Below, one piece after another: positions 1 through 8,175 of a stretch of 64,000 nucleotides of DNA; the stretch's first letter is position 1; the number at the start of each line of letters is the position of its first letter. The notes beneath the pieces were generated by a model, which was not told the DNA's origin, searched no databases, and saw only the letters and a list, made by a program, of their open reading frames with translations. The stretch is from Pseudomonadota bacterium (GTDB lineage Bacteria; Pseudomonadota; Gammaproteobacteria; Xanthomonadales; Rhodanobacteraceae), in the NCBI GenBank assembly GCA_021827205.1, contig JAKAWV010000001.1:1-64000 (forward strand), written 5' to 3'. The position numbers and the translations under genes were made by a program.

Positions 1-93
1 GCGCAGCAACGCGACCGCTCGATTGCTGTGCTCAAACGCCGCGCTGCCGCCCTCGGATTCCAACTCGAGCCGACTGCTTCGGCGGCCACATGA
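1..93 (+). CDS. C-terminal fragment, transposase-like (gene starts outside the window)
   Basis: An open frame runs from the window edge to TGA at 91-93 and gives 30 residues ending in a basic, alanine-rich tail (LKRRAAALGFQLEP). Short basic tails of this kind occur at the ends of insertion-sequence transposases, and its place at the edge of an accessory island fits that. No catalytic residue is visible, so the family cannot be named. Bases 94-183 after it hold nothing I can support. Confidence 0.35.
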   Translation, partial: AQQRDRSIAVLKRRAAALGFQLEPTASAAT

Positions 94-183
94 CCGCGAC
101 CTCAGCCACTTGTTTCTCGTAAGGTAATGGGGAGGGATGAAATGCCCTGACCCTGACCCAATGACATGCTTGAGGCCGGCGCG

Positions 184-705
184 TCACGCCGTCGCGCAAA
201 TTGGTTGGGCCAACTTGCTGCTCGATGGGCGGACTCGTGTCACGATCTGCTGTGCCCGCAGTTGCTCGCGGATCTCCATGAGCAAGGTTCCGAGCATATT
301 GCGGCCGACACCATTGACCTCGCCCCAGAGTCGATTCACCTCATTGTCGATCGTTGCGGACTCCGCCAAGCGAGCGTTTCCGGTGCTCAGCAGCAGCTGC
401 TTTAAGTCCTCGTGCTGCGAGAACTTGGCCAGGAGCACCCGGCGCATGCGATCGAACTTGTTTGTGGACCAGCCGGGGGTGATGTCCCAGTAGTATAGAC
501 CGTGGGCGGCCATCGCCAGAAGAGCGGGCGACGGGGCGGACATAAGCCAGTCCCGCACGGCCGGTTTGCGGGCCTTGCCCGCCTGATAGGCGTGTTCGGC
601 CGTCGAGTAGACCACGCCGTCCAGCTCCACCGGACGCCGGTAAAGATTGCTGAACGCCCCGTAGGGTCGCTCGTTAGCCCGGTAGAACCGAATCTCAGCG
701 GCCAT
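184..705 (-). CDS. NADAR family protein (YbiA/DUF1768-like ADP-ribose glycosidase)
   Basis: This 173-residue protein has the NADAR signatures: YGAFSN at 15-20, TAEHAYQA at 35-42 and a C-terminal WGEVNGVGRN..LG..LMEIR block at 127-146. Known family members act on ADP-ribose-linked compounds: YbiA removes damaged riboflavin intermediates, and others reverse guanosine ADP-ribosylation as partners of DarT-like toxins. The ATG is preceded by a strong ribosome site (AAGGAGGG on the minus strand). It is divergent from the small gene at 767 and lies in a defence-type island. No DarT-like toxin is visible beside it, so its substrate here is unknown. The family call is firm; the role is inferred. Confidence 0.88.
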   Translation of the reverse strand: MAAEIRFYRANERPYGAFSNLYRRPVELDGVVYSTAEHAYQAGKARKPAVRDWLMSAPSPALLAMAAHGLYYWDITPGWSTNKFDRMRRVLLAKFSQHEDLKQLLLSTGNARLAESATIDNEVNRLWGEVNGVGRNMLGTLLMEIREQLRAQQIVTRVRPSSSKLAQPICATA

Positions 706-766
706 GGTTGCCCTCCTTAAAATCGCAATATATACTAATTAAGAATTGTCATCAAGATATTTTTAA
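706..766. promoter_or_regulatory. AT-rich divergent promoter region
   Basis: The 61 bases between the NADAR gene and the small plus-strand gene are much richer in A and T than the surroundings. TATACT at 731-736 could serve as a -10 box for the plus-strand gene, and TATATT can be read on the other strand around 727-733. No clear -35 box was identified, so the promoters are inferred from composition and gene orientation. Confidence 0.4.
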
Positions 767-1126
767 TTGAAGAAGCCTGGCCGCCCGCCTGCTCCTCGCG
801 ACGACGAAGCCGCACGCATGCAGGCGCGCGCAGTTGCGGCATTGCAGGAGTCAAAGCTGAAAAAGAAGGCCCTGGCAGAGTACATTGGCCGTTCACCAGG
901 CGCTGTGGGTGCGGCCCTTTCGGCCAAGCCAGCCCGCAATTCGGACACGCTTCGGGATATTTTTAATTATTTATTCCCGCCGACCGAGGCTGTGCTCACC
1001 AAGCATGCGCGTGATCTGGCGTTGCGGGCTCCGGAGACCGCAGTGCTGCTCTCGGCGGTGTTCCGGGACATGGCGGACTTGCTCTCCGGTCAGGTGACGC
1101 TCAAGCCTGGCACACGAGGCAAGTGA
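767..1126 (+). CDS. Small basic helix-turn-helix-like protein of unknown function
   Basis: A 119-residue protein that I cannot assign to a family. Residues about 20-60 look like a helix-turn-helix (KKKALAEYIGRSPGAVGAALS), preceded by a basic AT-hook-like GRPPAPR tract, so DNA binding is plausible. The start is uncertain: TTG at 767 directly follows an in-frame stop and has no clear ribosome site, and an ATG at 818 would give a shorter protein without the GRP tract. Its 3' end overlaps the convergent kinase gene by 26 bases. It might regulate the divergent NADAR gene; this is inference only. Confidence 0.55.
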   Translation: MKKPGRPPAPRDDEAARMQARAVAALQESKLKKKALAEYIGRSPGAVGAALSAKPARNSDTLRDIFNYLFPPTEAVLTKHARDLALRAPETAVLLSAVFRDMADLLSGQVTLKPGTRGK

Positions 1127-2096
1127 CCGCGGCCGTCGATTCCCCAAACGGGTCTGGCTCGGCCGGGGCGGCGCGCTGCATGATGGTTCTCGCCACGGCG
1201 GGGCCGGATTCGTAGAGCGCACCTCGCGCCCCGGCATAGCCGGTGCTCCAGGCCGCCAAGTGCTGTGCACTGCGCAGGACCTCTTCCAGTACCGAGGGCG
1301 ATGTTTGGTCTTGTAGGCACTTCAGTGGCTCAAGCAGGCCGACCAGGATCCCTGCCGTCAGCCAGTCGCCAGCGCCGCACGTGTCGACCACGCGCGATGC
1401 ACGGACGGCCTCCATCGACCTCCATCCGGGGACTGCCTTGCCAGGCCAGCGCCACTGCAGGCCTTGGGCGCCGGATGTCCGGACTTCCAGGTAGTCGCCA
1501 GCCTGCAGCCAGGGCAGTGCGGATGCGCGATCACCGGAATACTTCACCATGTCGGCCAAGGCGAACATCGCACCTGCCCAAGGCTCATCCGCCGGGTCGG
1601 AGGGCTCATACACGACAAAAGCGCCCTGGTTCCTTGCGGCGCCAGCGAGCGCAAGAATTGCGTCCGACAAGCGATCGGCGAAGAACACGTCGAACGGGTA
1701 AGCGCCCGCCTGGGAGTCGATGCCCGCTGCGAACTTATCCCTACGGTAGCGCGGAAGTTCGCGCCCGCACACGGGGCAGTCGAACAAGAAGTGATGCTGT
1801 GCACCCATGCCGAGCTCCTCGACAATGACGGGGACGCAGGCGCCATCCCGCGCGTGATACTCGACGCCGCAGCGCTGCAGGTCGTCAAGCAGCAATGAGG
1901 AAGCCCTCGAGCCATCGGCTGGCCCCGCAGCTTGGGCGGGCCAACCGAGCGAGCCGAGGATCGCGGCCACATTCCCAGCCGTGCCGCCTGCGCGAAAACT
2001 GGCGCGTTCAGGCTGACCAGCAACACGCAAGATATCCAAGGCGATCAAGCCCACCGAAAAAATGCGAGGCGTATCACGAGGGCGAAGGCGCGCCAT
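1101..2096 (-). CDS. PfkB/ribokinase-family sugar kinase with two CxxC pairs (last gene of a five-gene operon)
   Basis: A 331-residue PfkB-fold kinase. The substrate-side GGTAGN motif is at 37-42 and the catalytic anion-hole motif DTCGAGD at 238-244, whose final Asp would be the base that activates the sugar hydroxyl. Family members phosphorylate sugars or nucleosides with ATP. Unusual features are CPVC at 107-110, inside the lid-like region, and CLVC at 326-329, five residues from the C terminus; together they could form a four-cysteine metal site. It starts two bases after the stop of the upstream gene, so translational coupling is likely. The substrate cannot be told from sequence; operon context suggests a ribose- or sugar-phosphate-type metabolite. 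Confidence 0.85.
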   Translation of the reverse strand: MARLRPRDTPRIFSVGLIALDILRVAGQPERASFRAGGTAGNVAAILGSLGWPAQAAGPADGSRASSLLLDDLQRCGVEYHARDGACVPVIVEELGMGAQHHFLFDCPVCGRELPRYRRDKFAAGIDSQAGAYPFDVFFADRLSDAILALAGAARNQGAFVVYEPSDPADEPWAGAMFALADMVKYSGDRASALPWLQAGDYLEVRTSGAQGLQWRWPGKAVPGWRSMEAVRASRVVDTCGAGDWLTAGILVGLLEPLKCLQDQTSPSVLEEVLRSAQHLAAWSTGYAGARGALYESGPAVARTIMQRAAPAEPDPFGESTAAVTCLVCQA

Positions 2097-2098
2097 GG

Positions 2099-3208
2099 TT
2101 AAAGAGAGTCGGCGTCGGGCTGAGGATATACTTCTCCAAGAACCCAGACGTGAACGAAACGATCTGGATCGGCGTCTTCGTTGAATCCTGCGGGCGGCGG
2201 TTCAAATCGCCTGGCTTCGACATAGGCTACGGGCAACGCGTGCTCCATTGCTGCAAGTAGTGCGCCGATGGCCAGTGCTTTCGACCCGATGGGCGACAGG
2301 ACCGTTTCTGACGGTTGCCCAAGGCGATCGTAGACGTCCTTGCGCGACACGTGAATTCGGGACAGCGTGCGATACAGGTCCAGCGGATCGTCCTCGGCTG
2401 CGTAGAGCATCTGGCGCGGATCCACGCCCCACGACCTGGACAGTTCATCTCCGAACTGATCCAGTAGCAGCTCGACGCTCCTAGGCTCCCGAGCCGGGAA
2501 CGGAAAAACCGGACACGTCTCTGCCGGGTCCAGTTCCTCGAAAAGAATGCCGAACGCGCCCTTTTTCGGATTGGCGAGTTGCGGAATCCAGAGGCGTACG
2601 GGTGTGTCGCCCGGGGAACTGGCTCCCTTGAATCCCCAAGGGTTCTGATAGTTCTCCGCGTGCTCGGCAACGATCGCCGTTTCGACCTCCGGGCCACCGG
2701 CTGCTGCCACGACGTGCAAGTTGGGGCCGCCTGCGCAATTGCGTAACAACTCGAACAAAAGACCCACGATCGGGAAGCTGATGCCGATGGACATGGCGCT
2801 CATGTCCACGATGACATCGGTGATGCCGTTCAGCCCGTTCTCATCGCGGAGGCGGCGGCGTAGTTCGGTAACGATTCTGTGTCCGCCAACGACCGCATAG
2901 TCTTCATCGAAAATTTCGATGGAGATGACTTCGCTGTCGGGAAATGCATCGCGCAGGCTGTCTTCATTGGCCTGGGCGCGGTCGAGAAGCGCCTGTTCGG
3001 GCTCGGGGCGGTTCTCCCGCAGAAAGATGCCCTTTCGCCGGGCGTGCGTCTTTCTGACGATGAGTGCAAGGTGCGAAGCCCTGGGATCGAATCCCGCACC
3101 GGCAATGTACAGCACAAAACGCTCGGGTTGGCCCAGCAAACTGTGGATAAACGGCTCGACCTCCGGACCACGGTGGCTGACGCCGTCCAACCAAAGCATG
3201 CGTTTCAC
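2099..3208 (-). CDS. Orphan Rossmann-like protein of the five-gene operon
   Basis: I do not recognise this 369-residue protein. Two beta-strand/glycine patterns suggest a Rossmann-type alpha/beta fold: FVLYIAGAGFDPR at 31-43 and DVIVDMSAMSIGISFP at 131-146, the second followed by a hydrophobic helix and a glycine-rich VVAAAGGPEVE strand. The C-terminal half is mixed alpha/beta with no recognisable motif. The arrangement loosely recalls ligand-sensing Rossmann domains of conflict systems (CARF/SAVED-like), but the diagnostic residues of those families are not evident. It overlaps the ATPase gene upstream by four bases (ATGA) and precedes the kinase by two. It could be the sensor or the effector of the operon. 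Confidence 0.75.
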   Translation of the reverse strand: MKRMLWLDGVSHRGPEVEPFIHSLLGQPERFVLYIAGAGFDPRASHLALIVRKTHARRKGIFLRENRPEPEQALLDRAQANEDSLRDAFPDSEVISIEIFDEDYAVVGGHRIVTELRRRLRDENGLNGITDVIVDMSAMSIGISFPIVGLLFELLRNCAGGPNLHVVAAAGGPEVETAIVAEHAENYQNPWGFKGASSPGDTPVRLWIPQLANPKKGAFGILFEELDPAETCPVFPFPAREPRSVELLLDQFGDELSRSWGVDPRQMLYAAEDDPLDLYRTLSRIHVSRKDVYDRLGQPSETVLSPIGSKALAIGALLAAMEHALPVAYVEARRFEPPPAGFNEDADPDRFVHVWVLGEVYPQPDADSL

Positions 3209-5133
3209 GCTGCACCCCCGTCGAGCAGATTCATGAGGGCAGCGAGGGTGATGGGAACGAAGCCACCCCTGCGCGGCGTCAATCCATTGAAGGCGATGAC
3301 GGGGCCGCTCAGTTCCAGGATGGTCCAGATCCTGCCCTTCGTCTTTCGGCCATGGATCAGCGTGAAGGCGTTATAGCCGACACCAAAGCGCAGCGTCTCG
3401 ACGAGCTTGGGATGATCTACGATCTTGGCAAAGTCGCCCCGTTCAATGCCGATCGCGTTAGCGCCCCCACCCAGCGGCGCCGTGGGTTCCAAGCTTCGAG
3501 TGAGACACATCGCGACAATGCCTACCACCAGTTTGCGCACCGAAATGGCATGCGGGAAGCTCCACTCGCGAATGATCTTCTCGCTGGCCTTGCGGATCGC
3601 GTCGTGCTGTTGCTTCACGTCAAGGCTGGTGGATTGGTCGCCGCGTGTGATCTCCTGTGTTTGGAGCAAACGGACCAATTCCCACGCAAGCCCGAGAAAG
3701 GTCTCGACATTCTCCGTGCCAAGGTCCGCGACGGTGTCCAGACCGCCCAAATACGGCACCTTCAGCTTGTGCCAGAGATGAACCTGCGCGCCCGCGGCAA
3801 CTTCGATATCCGCCTCGACGACAACCTCCTCCGCCAAGGATTCGTCACTTTGGGCGTCGAACAGGGGCTGCTGAGGCGTGCGTTTGAACTGCCGGTGCAA
3901 CAAGATGGCCACCATGGCCGGAGCGATTGTTTCCGTGTCGAGATCGGCTTGCCGGCCTAGGTAGTCATAGACACGATGACAGATCTGCTCCACCTGTACG
4001 GGCGGAATTTTCAAGTCGGCGGCCGCGGTCTCCGATAGCTGCCGAATCTGCTCTTTCTGGCGCTCAGTGGCGATCGCTTTGACGGCCAAACCAGAGAGGG
4101 TGGTGATGCCGTTTCTTGACAGGTCCGGAAGTTGCGCCATATACCGGGAAGCAATTTCTGCCGCGGCGCGTCGGAACGCCTTGCGGACCGCTCCGCGCTT
4201 TTCTTCCGGCGCCTGGGTCATCCGGACATCGACCACAGTGCGCTGTCTCTGAATGTTGTCAGTGGCGGGCACCGCTCCAGTCTCACCCCAAATCAACGCG
4301 TCCCTCGCATCCAGGGCCTCCATGCGTTGAAGCACCCACCTGGCCATGGTGACTTCCCGTAGGGTCAGGTGCTCCATCAGTGCCTTGTGCTGTGCGCGAT
4401 CCGCCCAGTGCGCATCGTCGATCATCAACAACGGCTTCAATGGTTCTGTATAGCCGGGCACTTGAAATCCATCGAACGCGAGAAGTGGATAGAATGATCC
4501 TCCCAAGCTTTGCAGCAGCTTTTCCTCCGAGGGCGGCACGAAGCTTGCCGTAAGGTCGTAGATAATGGATTCCACTTGCACGGCGCGCACGGCGACCTTG
4601 CCGAAGTTGGTGCCGCCAAGGTGCTCGAGGCGTGCTCCTCCCAGCGGCGTCGGCACGATCTCCACATCTTCAGGCGCGATACCCGCATCCTCGAAGGCCT
4701 GTCGCCAAGACAGCACCGCACGGGCCCCCACCAAGCTCAACATCAACTCGTGCGCTCGATGCGGCGTATAACCGATGAGCGCAAGCTCCCGGTAGTCGCG
4801 CTCGAAGGAAATTCGGGCTCCGAATATCACCGGGCGGCCGTCCTGGATGAAGCCACGCTCGATCGCGAAATCCATGAGCTCGTCGTAAACGCGATCCGAC
4901 GTCCGTTGCACTTGCTCGGCCAGGCGTCTGAGGGTGGTGAACTGGAAAAAGCGAGCAAGCGTGGTCTTGCCGCTGCCTGGAGGCGCAGAGAACACCGTCG
5001 TCTTGTTGAGCAGCTCATGCGGATCGTCGTAGTGATCCAGCGTCATCCTGAACAGGGACGGGGCAAGCGTCGCCAGGAATTCCGCTTCGTTGCGCCGGTA
5101 CTCGCTCGCACGCTGTTGGAAAGGGTTTGGCAT
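3205..5133 (-). CDS. Large P-loop ATPase (AAA/ORC-like) of the five-gene operon
   Basis: A 642-residue ATPase. Walker A is SAPPGSGKTT at 49-58, and a probable Walker B is LLMIDDAHW at 235-243, with the acidic pair of AAA/STAND-type ATPases. About 180 residues separate the motifs, more than in compact AAA domains, and the C-terminal 380 residues are mostly helical and unassigned. From memory, ORC/CDC6-like ATPases have been reported beside phosphoribosyltransferase-like effectors in predicted conflict systems, which would fit, but I cannot verify homology. Its start lies five bases after the phosphoribosyltransferase gene and its stop overlaps the next gene by four. It could act as a switch or trigger-sensing component. 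Confidence 0.8.
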   Translation of the reverse strand: MPNPFQQRASEYRRNEAEFLATLAPSLFRMTLDHYDDPHELLNKTTVFSAPPGSGKTTLARFFQFTTLRRLAEQVQRTSDRVYDELMDFAIERGFIQDGRPVIFGARISFERDYRELALIGYTPHRAHELMLSLVGARAVLSWRQAFEDAGIAPEDVEIVPTPLGGARLEHLGGTNFGKVAVRAVQVESIIYDLTASFVPPSEEKLLQSLGGSFYPLLAFDGFQVPGYTEPLKPLLMIDDAHWADRAQHKALMEHLTLREVTMARWVLQRMEALDARDALIWGETGAVPATDNIQRQRTVVDVRMTQAPEEKRGAVRKAFRRAAAEIASRYMAQLPDLSRNGITTLSGLAVKAIATERQKEQIRQLSETAAADLKIPPVQVEQICHRVYDYLGRQADLDTETIAPAMVAILLHRQFKRTPQQPLFDAQSDESLAEEVVVEADIEVAAGAQVHLWHKLKVPYLGGLDTVADLGTENVETFLGLAWELVRLLQTQEITRGDQSTSLDVKQQHDAIRKASEKIIREWSFPHAISVRKLVVGIVAMCLTRSLEPTAPLGGGANAIGIERGDFAKIVDHPKLVETLRFGVGYNAFTLIHGRKTKGRIWTILELSGPVIAFNGLTPRRGGFVPITLAALMNLLDGGAA

Positions 5134-5138
5134 GGCTG

Positions 5139-6275
5139 TTACTTGCTATGACGACTGCGGCGGTAAAACAGCGGGCGCATCGCGTGCACTTGCGCGCCTT
5201 TTCCTTCGGATCGGGCCCACAGCAATGCGACGGAATTATTCGGCGTGTTGTGGTCAAGTACCAGCGGCAATGCGCACCCAGCGTAACCCATGCCCAAATG
5301 CTTCACGCCGCCCTTGTCGGTCGAGGGCGTCTGAATGCCGGCGTCGTAGTATTTCCGCGTCAGCGCAAGAAAGTCAGGATCACCGTCAGGGGTAAGCGGG
5401 AACCCGTTGGTGAGCCGATAGCTATGGGTCACTTCCATGTTCTCAAACCAGGGCAGATCGTCGGGCGATTCTTCCTTCGCTTGGCGCACCGCATCGTTCA
5501 GGTGCTCGATCGCCTTGTCGGTAATGATCAGGTGGTGGATCACGAGCGTCCACTCCTTGGACTTGACGTTTTCCCCGTTCTTCAAGGATCGCAGGAAGCG
5601 CATCAGCTTGCCCTTCCACACACGCTTGCCATGCTCATCGACTTCTGGCCGGATGAAAGACGTTCCGGAGCCAGCGAAGTCGTCTACCAGATAGATCGTG
5701 TTGAAAGTCGGGTCCTGCAGTGCCTTGAGATCGCCGAGATCCTTGGCGAGTTCCTGTCGCAGATCGTCCCACTTCTCCGGGTCGAGCTGAATCCCGACCA
5801 CCACCTGCTCGTTCGAGATCCTGCCGACATTGACATGCCGGAACGAGTCCAGGCGAGCGCCGTCGCTCAAGCCGAGAAACAAGGTGCGGCGGCGCGTCAC
5901 TTCCAACTGGTGGAGGGCGTCGTTGTCGGCATAAACCTGCCAGGGAGCGATGCCACGATCATCGGCAACACTCTTGAGCAACCGCGGGAGAACGGTTTGC
6001 GGATACATGATCTCGACCAGCCGCTCCCGTTCCACTGCGCTGATGAAGGCCAACCGGTGACGCACGAATGCGTAAGCCGCGGGCCGGTCCTGAGAATCGA
6101 ACTGCAACAACCATCCAAGCAAGCTTTCCAAAAAACGCATGCCCGCCAGGAAATCCCGGTAGCTGTCGTATTTGACAGCGGAGATCAGCCGGAGCCACTG
6201 GAATTCTTCCTGGGCCTTGTCCAAGTCCCATTGCATGACCTTGCTGAGCATCCGCAGCGCGATGGTTTCATTCAT
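5139..6275 (-). CDS. Phosphoribosyltransferase-like protein of the five-gene operon
   Basis: A 378-residue protein with the phosphoribosyl-pyrophosphate binding loop of type I phosphoribosyltransferases, TIYLVDDFAGSGTSF at 193-207: two acidic residues after hydrophobic residues, then small residues and the GSGTS turn. The first 190 residues are helical and precede this core. A conserved-looking C-terminal motif, HNTPNNSVALLW at 342-353, is not found in ordinary nucleotide-salvage enzymes. I recall such proteins being called PRTase-CE in work on conflict systems, but cannot check it here. Enzymes of this fold join ribose-5-phosphate to a base or remove it. The gene overlaps the upstream SIS-HAD gene by eight bases. 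Confidence 0.83.
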   Translation of the reverse strand: MNETIALRMLSKVMQWDLDKAQEEFQWLRLISAVKYDSYRDFLAGMRFLESLLGWLLQFDSQDRPAAYAFVRHRLAFISAVERERLVEIMYPQTVLPRLLKSVADDRGIAPWQVYADNDALHQLEVTRRRTLFLGLSDGARLDSFRHVNVGRISNEQVVVGIQLDPEKWDDLRQELAKDLGDLKALQDPTFNTIYLVDDFAGSGTSFIRPEVDEHGKRVWKGKLMRFLRSLKNGENVKSKEWTLVIHHLIITDKAIEHLNDAVRQAKEESPDDLPWFENMEVTHSYRLTNGFPLTPDGDPDFLALTRKYYDAGIQTPSTDKGGVKHLGMGYAGCALPLVLDHNTPNNSVALLWARSEGKGAQVHAMRPLFYRRSRHSK

Positions 6276-8175
6276 TCGTCCGTCCCTTGAATCGCAGCAG
6301 TCCCTTGGATGCCTCGAAGAGTTTCAACTGGTAGCAGGTTGCCGCCACCTGCCGGCGAGAAGTGCCCGCGAGATTCCAGCAGCGGTCCTCGGCGCTCGAG
6401 CACTGGTCCGCTGACAGGCTCAAGGGCATCTGCAACAACTCGAAGTCGTTCCCCGGCCATCGCCCCCGATCGCCAACGCACAACACATCCTTTGGCAGGC
6501 AATTTGCTTGCGCTGCTATGGTGCTGATGACATTCCGCTTGGATACCCCCGCTGAAACGATATCAATGGAGTGCGAAGACTGCCACACCGTGAGTTGGCC
6601 GGCGTCTACCAGATCCTGCAAAGCCGCGGCGACCTCGCACCAGGCCTCGCTAAGGCTGCGTCCGTCGAGAAGCGAGACCGAGCATTGCTGGGCATACGCC
6701 CGGCACCGCCCCCGTCCTGGCCTGAGCACATAGCGCTCGATGCGCTCCCTGGCTTCCTGGATCACGGCATCTGGTTCGGCTGCAGTCGGTTCCAGTCCGC
6801 TCAAGGGCTGAATGACGGCGCCGTTGTAATAGCCAATCGAAACGCGTTCCCAGAGGTCTTGAGGCAACTGCTTGCGAAGTTCTTCACCGCACGAGCCACC
6901 GCGCCCAGTGGCGATGCCGACATGCACCTCAGCGGCCAGCAATCGGCGCAGCTCATCGACGATTGACGGCTCCAGCGGTTCATACCGCCGAGACGATTCG
7001 ATCAGGGTGCCGTCGAAGTCGAAGACCACGGCAGGAATGTCCGCAGCTTGGAGTTTTGCCCGGTAAGCCCGCAGCCTGTCCAGCCAGGAGGCGAATTCCG
7101 CTTCGCTCAGGGAGGGTGCGTGCCGGCCGAGCTTGGCTATGACGATTTGCTCGTCGAAGGATGCAGCGGCGTGCTGTGGCGTGGTAGGCACAGCGAGCTT
7201 GTAGATCTGTTCGCCAAAGGCGGGGACGCCCGGGCGTCCCGGATCCCGGTGGATCCGATCCCCCATGCGCTGGGCAACGAACATGGAGGCTGCGATCGAA
7301 GCGAGCCGGGCTTGGGATCCGGCAAAGGGCACCTCGATGCGCCAGGCTGGCGAGGCCTCGCCGATGAGGGCGACCGTCCGGTCGGCTAGCGGCAGATACG
7401 GCGGTGTGGCGAAGCATAGCGCTGCCGTCGCCGCTCCCCGGTCGGCGAACCAGAAATGCCGTCCATGTCCCAGGTTGCGTAGGTCCGACACCCAGACGTT
7501 TGCCAAGGCCGCTTCGGTTGCCCGCATCTCCAAATCAGCGAGTCCCAGCATCGTCTCTGGGTCCCCGATGCCCACAACATCGCCACCCCACTCGGGAAGA
7601 CCTTCGATGGTCGTTTTGGCCCAATCCAATAGGTGCTCCACTTCCCCGACCGACACCTCAGTCAGATCACCAAACGCCGCTTGGTATGCGCGCTCCAGAA
7701 GCAGGCAGGAGGCCCAGAGACTGTTGGTGGCCAGAAACCCGTCGCCACCGGCGGAGAGCGCAAACGCCACGGTCCGACTGGCGCCATAGCCGGCCAGAGC
7801 CCGCTGTAGCGGCGTGTCTTCGGATCCGATCAGTGCCGTGATGGATTGTGCGCCGGCCGAAATTGCATGCTCACACGCCTGGAGGATATCGGAATTACGC
7901 CCGCCGGCACTGAGTAGCCACACGCAGCCGCGCGCGTAAGACGCACTGCTCTGGAAGATTAGAGGGGTAACGACTTGGCAGGGGCGGCCGAGCCTTTCCT
8001 GATGGATTTCGGCCAGGTATTGGGCAGGGGTCCGGGATCCACCCGAGGCGACAATGACCAAGCCATGCCCTGCGCTGTCCTCAACGGCGTGCTTGAGCCG
8101 TTCAATGGGAAATGCGTACGACTCCTCGGTCGTGCGACCCAGCTTCTGGAGTTCCTCGCGGTACGGCTTCCCCAT
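6268..8175 (-). CDS. SIS (phosphosugar isomerase-like) - HAD phosphatase fusion, first gene of the five-gene operon
   Basis: A 635-residue two-domain protein. Residues about 25-340 form a double SIS region (SGGS at 44-47, LLSAGGRNSD around 87-96, a second half near NLGHGRHFWF at 234-243), the phosphosugar-binding fold of GlmS and phosphosugar isomerases. Residues 380-600 are a HAD phosphatase with DFDGT at 386-390 (nucleophile Asp386, acid/base Asp388), a second motif IATGRG, Lys546, and a fourth motif GDRGRWPGND at 568-577. ATG at 8175 has a modest GAGAAG ribosome site; an upstream ATG at 8217 would add 14 poorly folded residues. The fusion suggests handling of one phosphorylated sugar followed by dephosphorylation; the substrate is unknown. 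Confidence 0.86.
   Translation of the reverse strand: MGKPYREELQKLGRTTEESYAFPIERLKHAVEDSAGHGLVIVASGGSRTPAQYLAEIHQERLGRPCQVVTPLIFQSSASYARGCVWLLSAGGRNSDILQACEHAISAGAQSITALIGSEDTPLQRALAGYGASRTVAFALSAGGDGFLATNSLWASCLLLERAYQAAFGDLTEVSVGEVEHLLDWAKTTIEGLPEWGGDVVGIGDPETMLGLADLEMRATEAALANVWVSDLRNLGHGRHFWFADRGAATAALCFATPPYLPLADRTVALIGEASPAWRIEVPFAGSQARLASIAASMFVAQRMGDRIHRDPGRPGVPAFGEQIYKLAVPTTPQHAAASFDEQIVIAKLGRHAPSLSEAEFASWLDRLRAYRAKLQAADIPAVVFDFDGTLIESSRRYEPLEPSIVDELRRLLAAEVHVGIATGRGGSCGEELRKQLPQDLWERVSIGYYNGAVIQPLSGLEPTAAEPDAVIQEARERIERYVLRPGRGRCRAYAQQCSVSLLDGRSLSEAWCEVAAALQDLVDAGQLTVWQSSHSIDIVSAGVSKRNVISTIAAQANCLPKDVLCVGDRGRWPGNDFELLQMPLSLSADQCSSAEDRCWNLAGTSRRQVAATCYQLKLFEASKGLLRFKGRTNE

Noticed and set aside
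184-705. A DarT/NADAR toxin-antitoxin pair.
   Set aside because: The neighbouring small gene has no ADP-ribosyltransferase motifs and is divergently transcribed.
2099-3208. Assignment of the orphan protein to the CARF or SAVED sensor families.
   Set aside because: Only a general Rossmann-like pattern is visible; family-specific residues are not.
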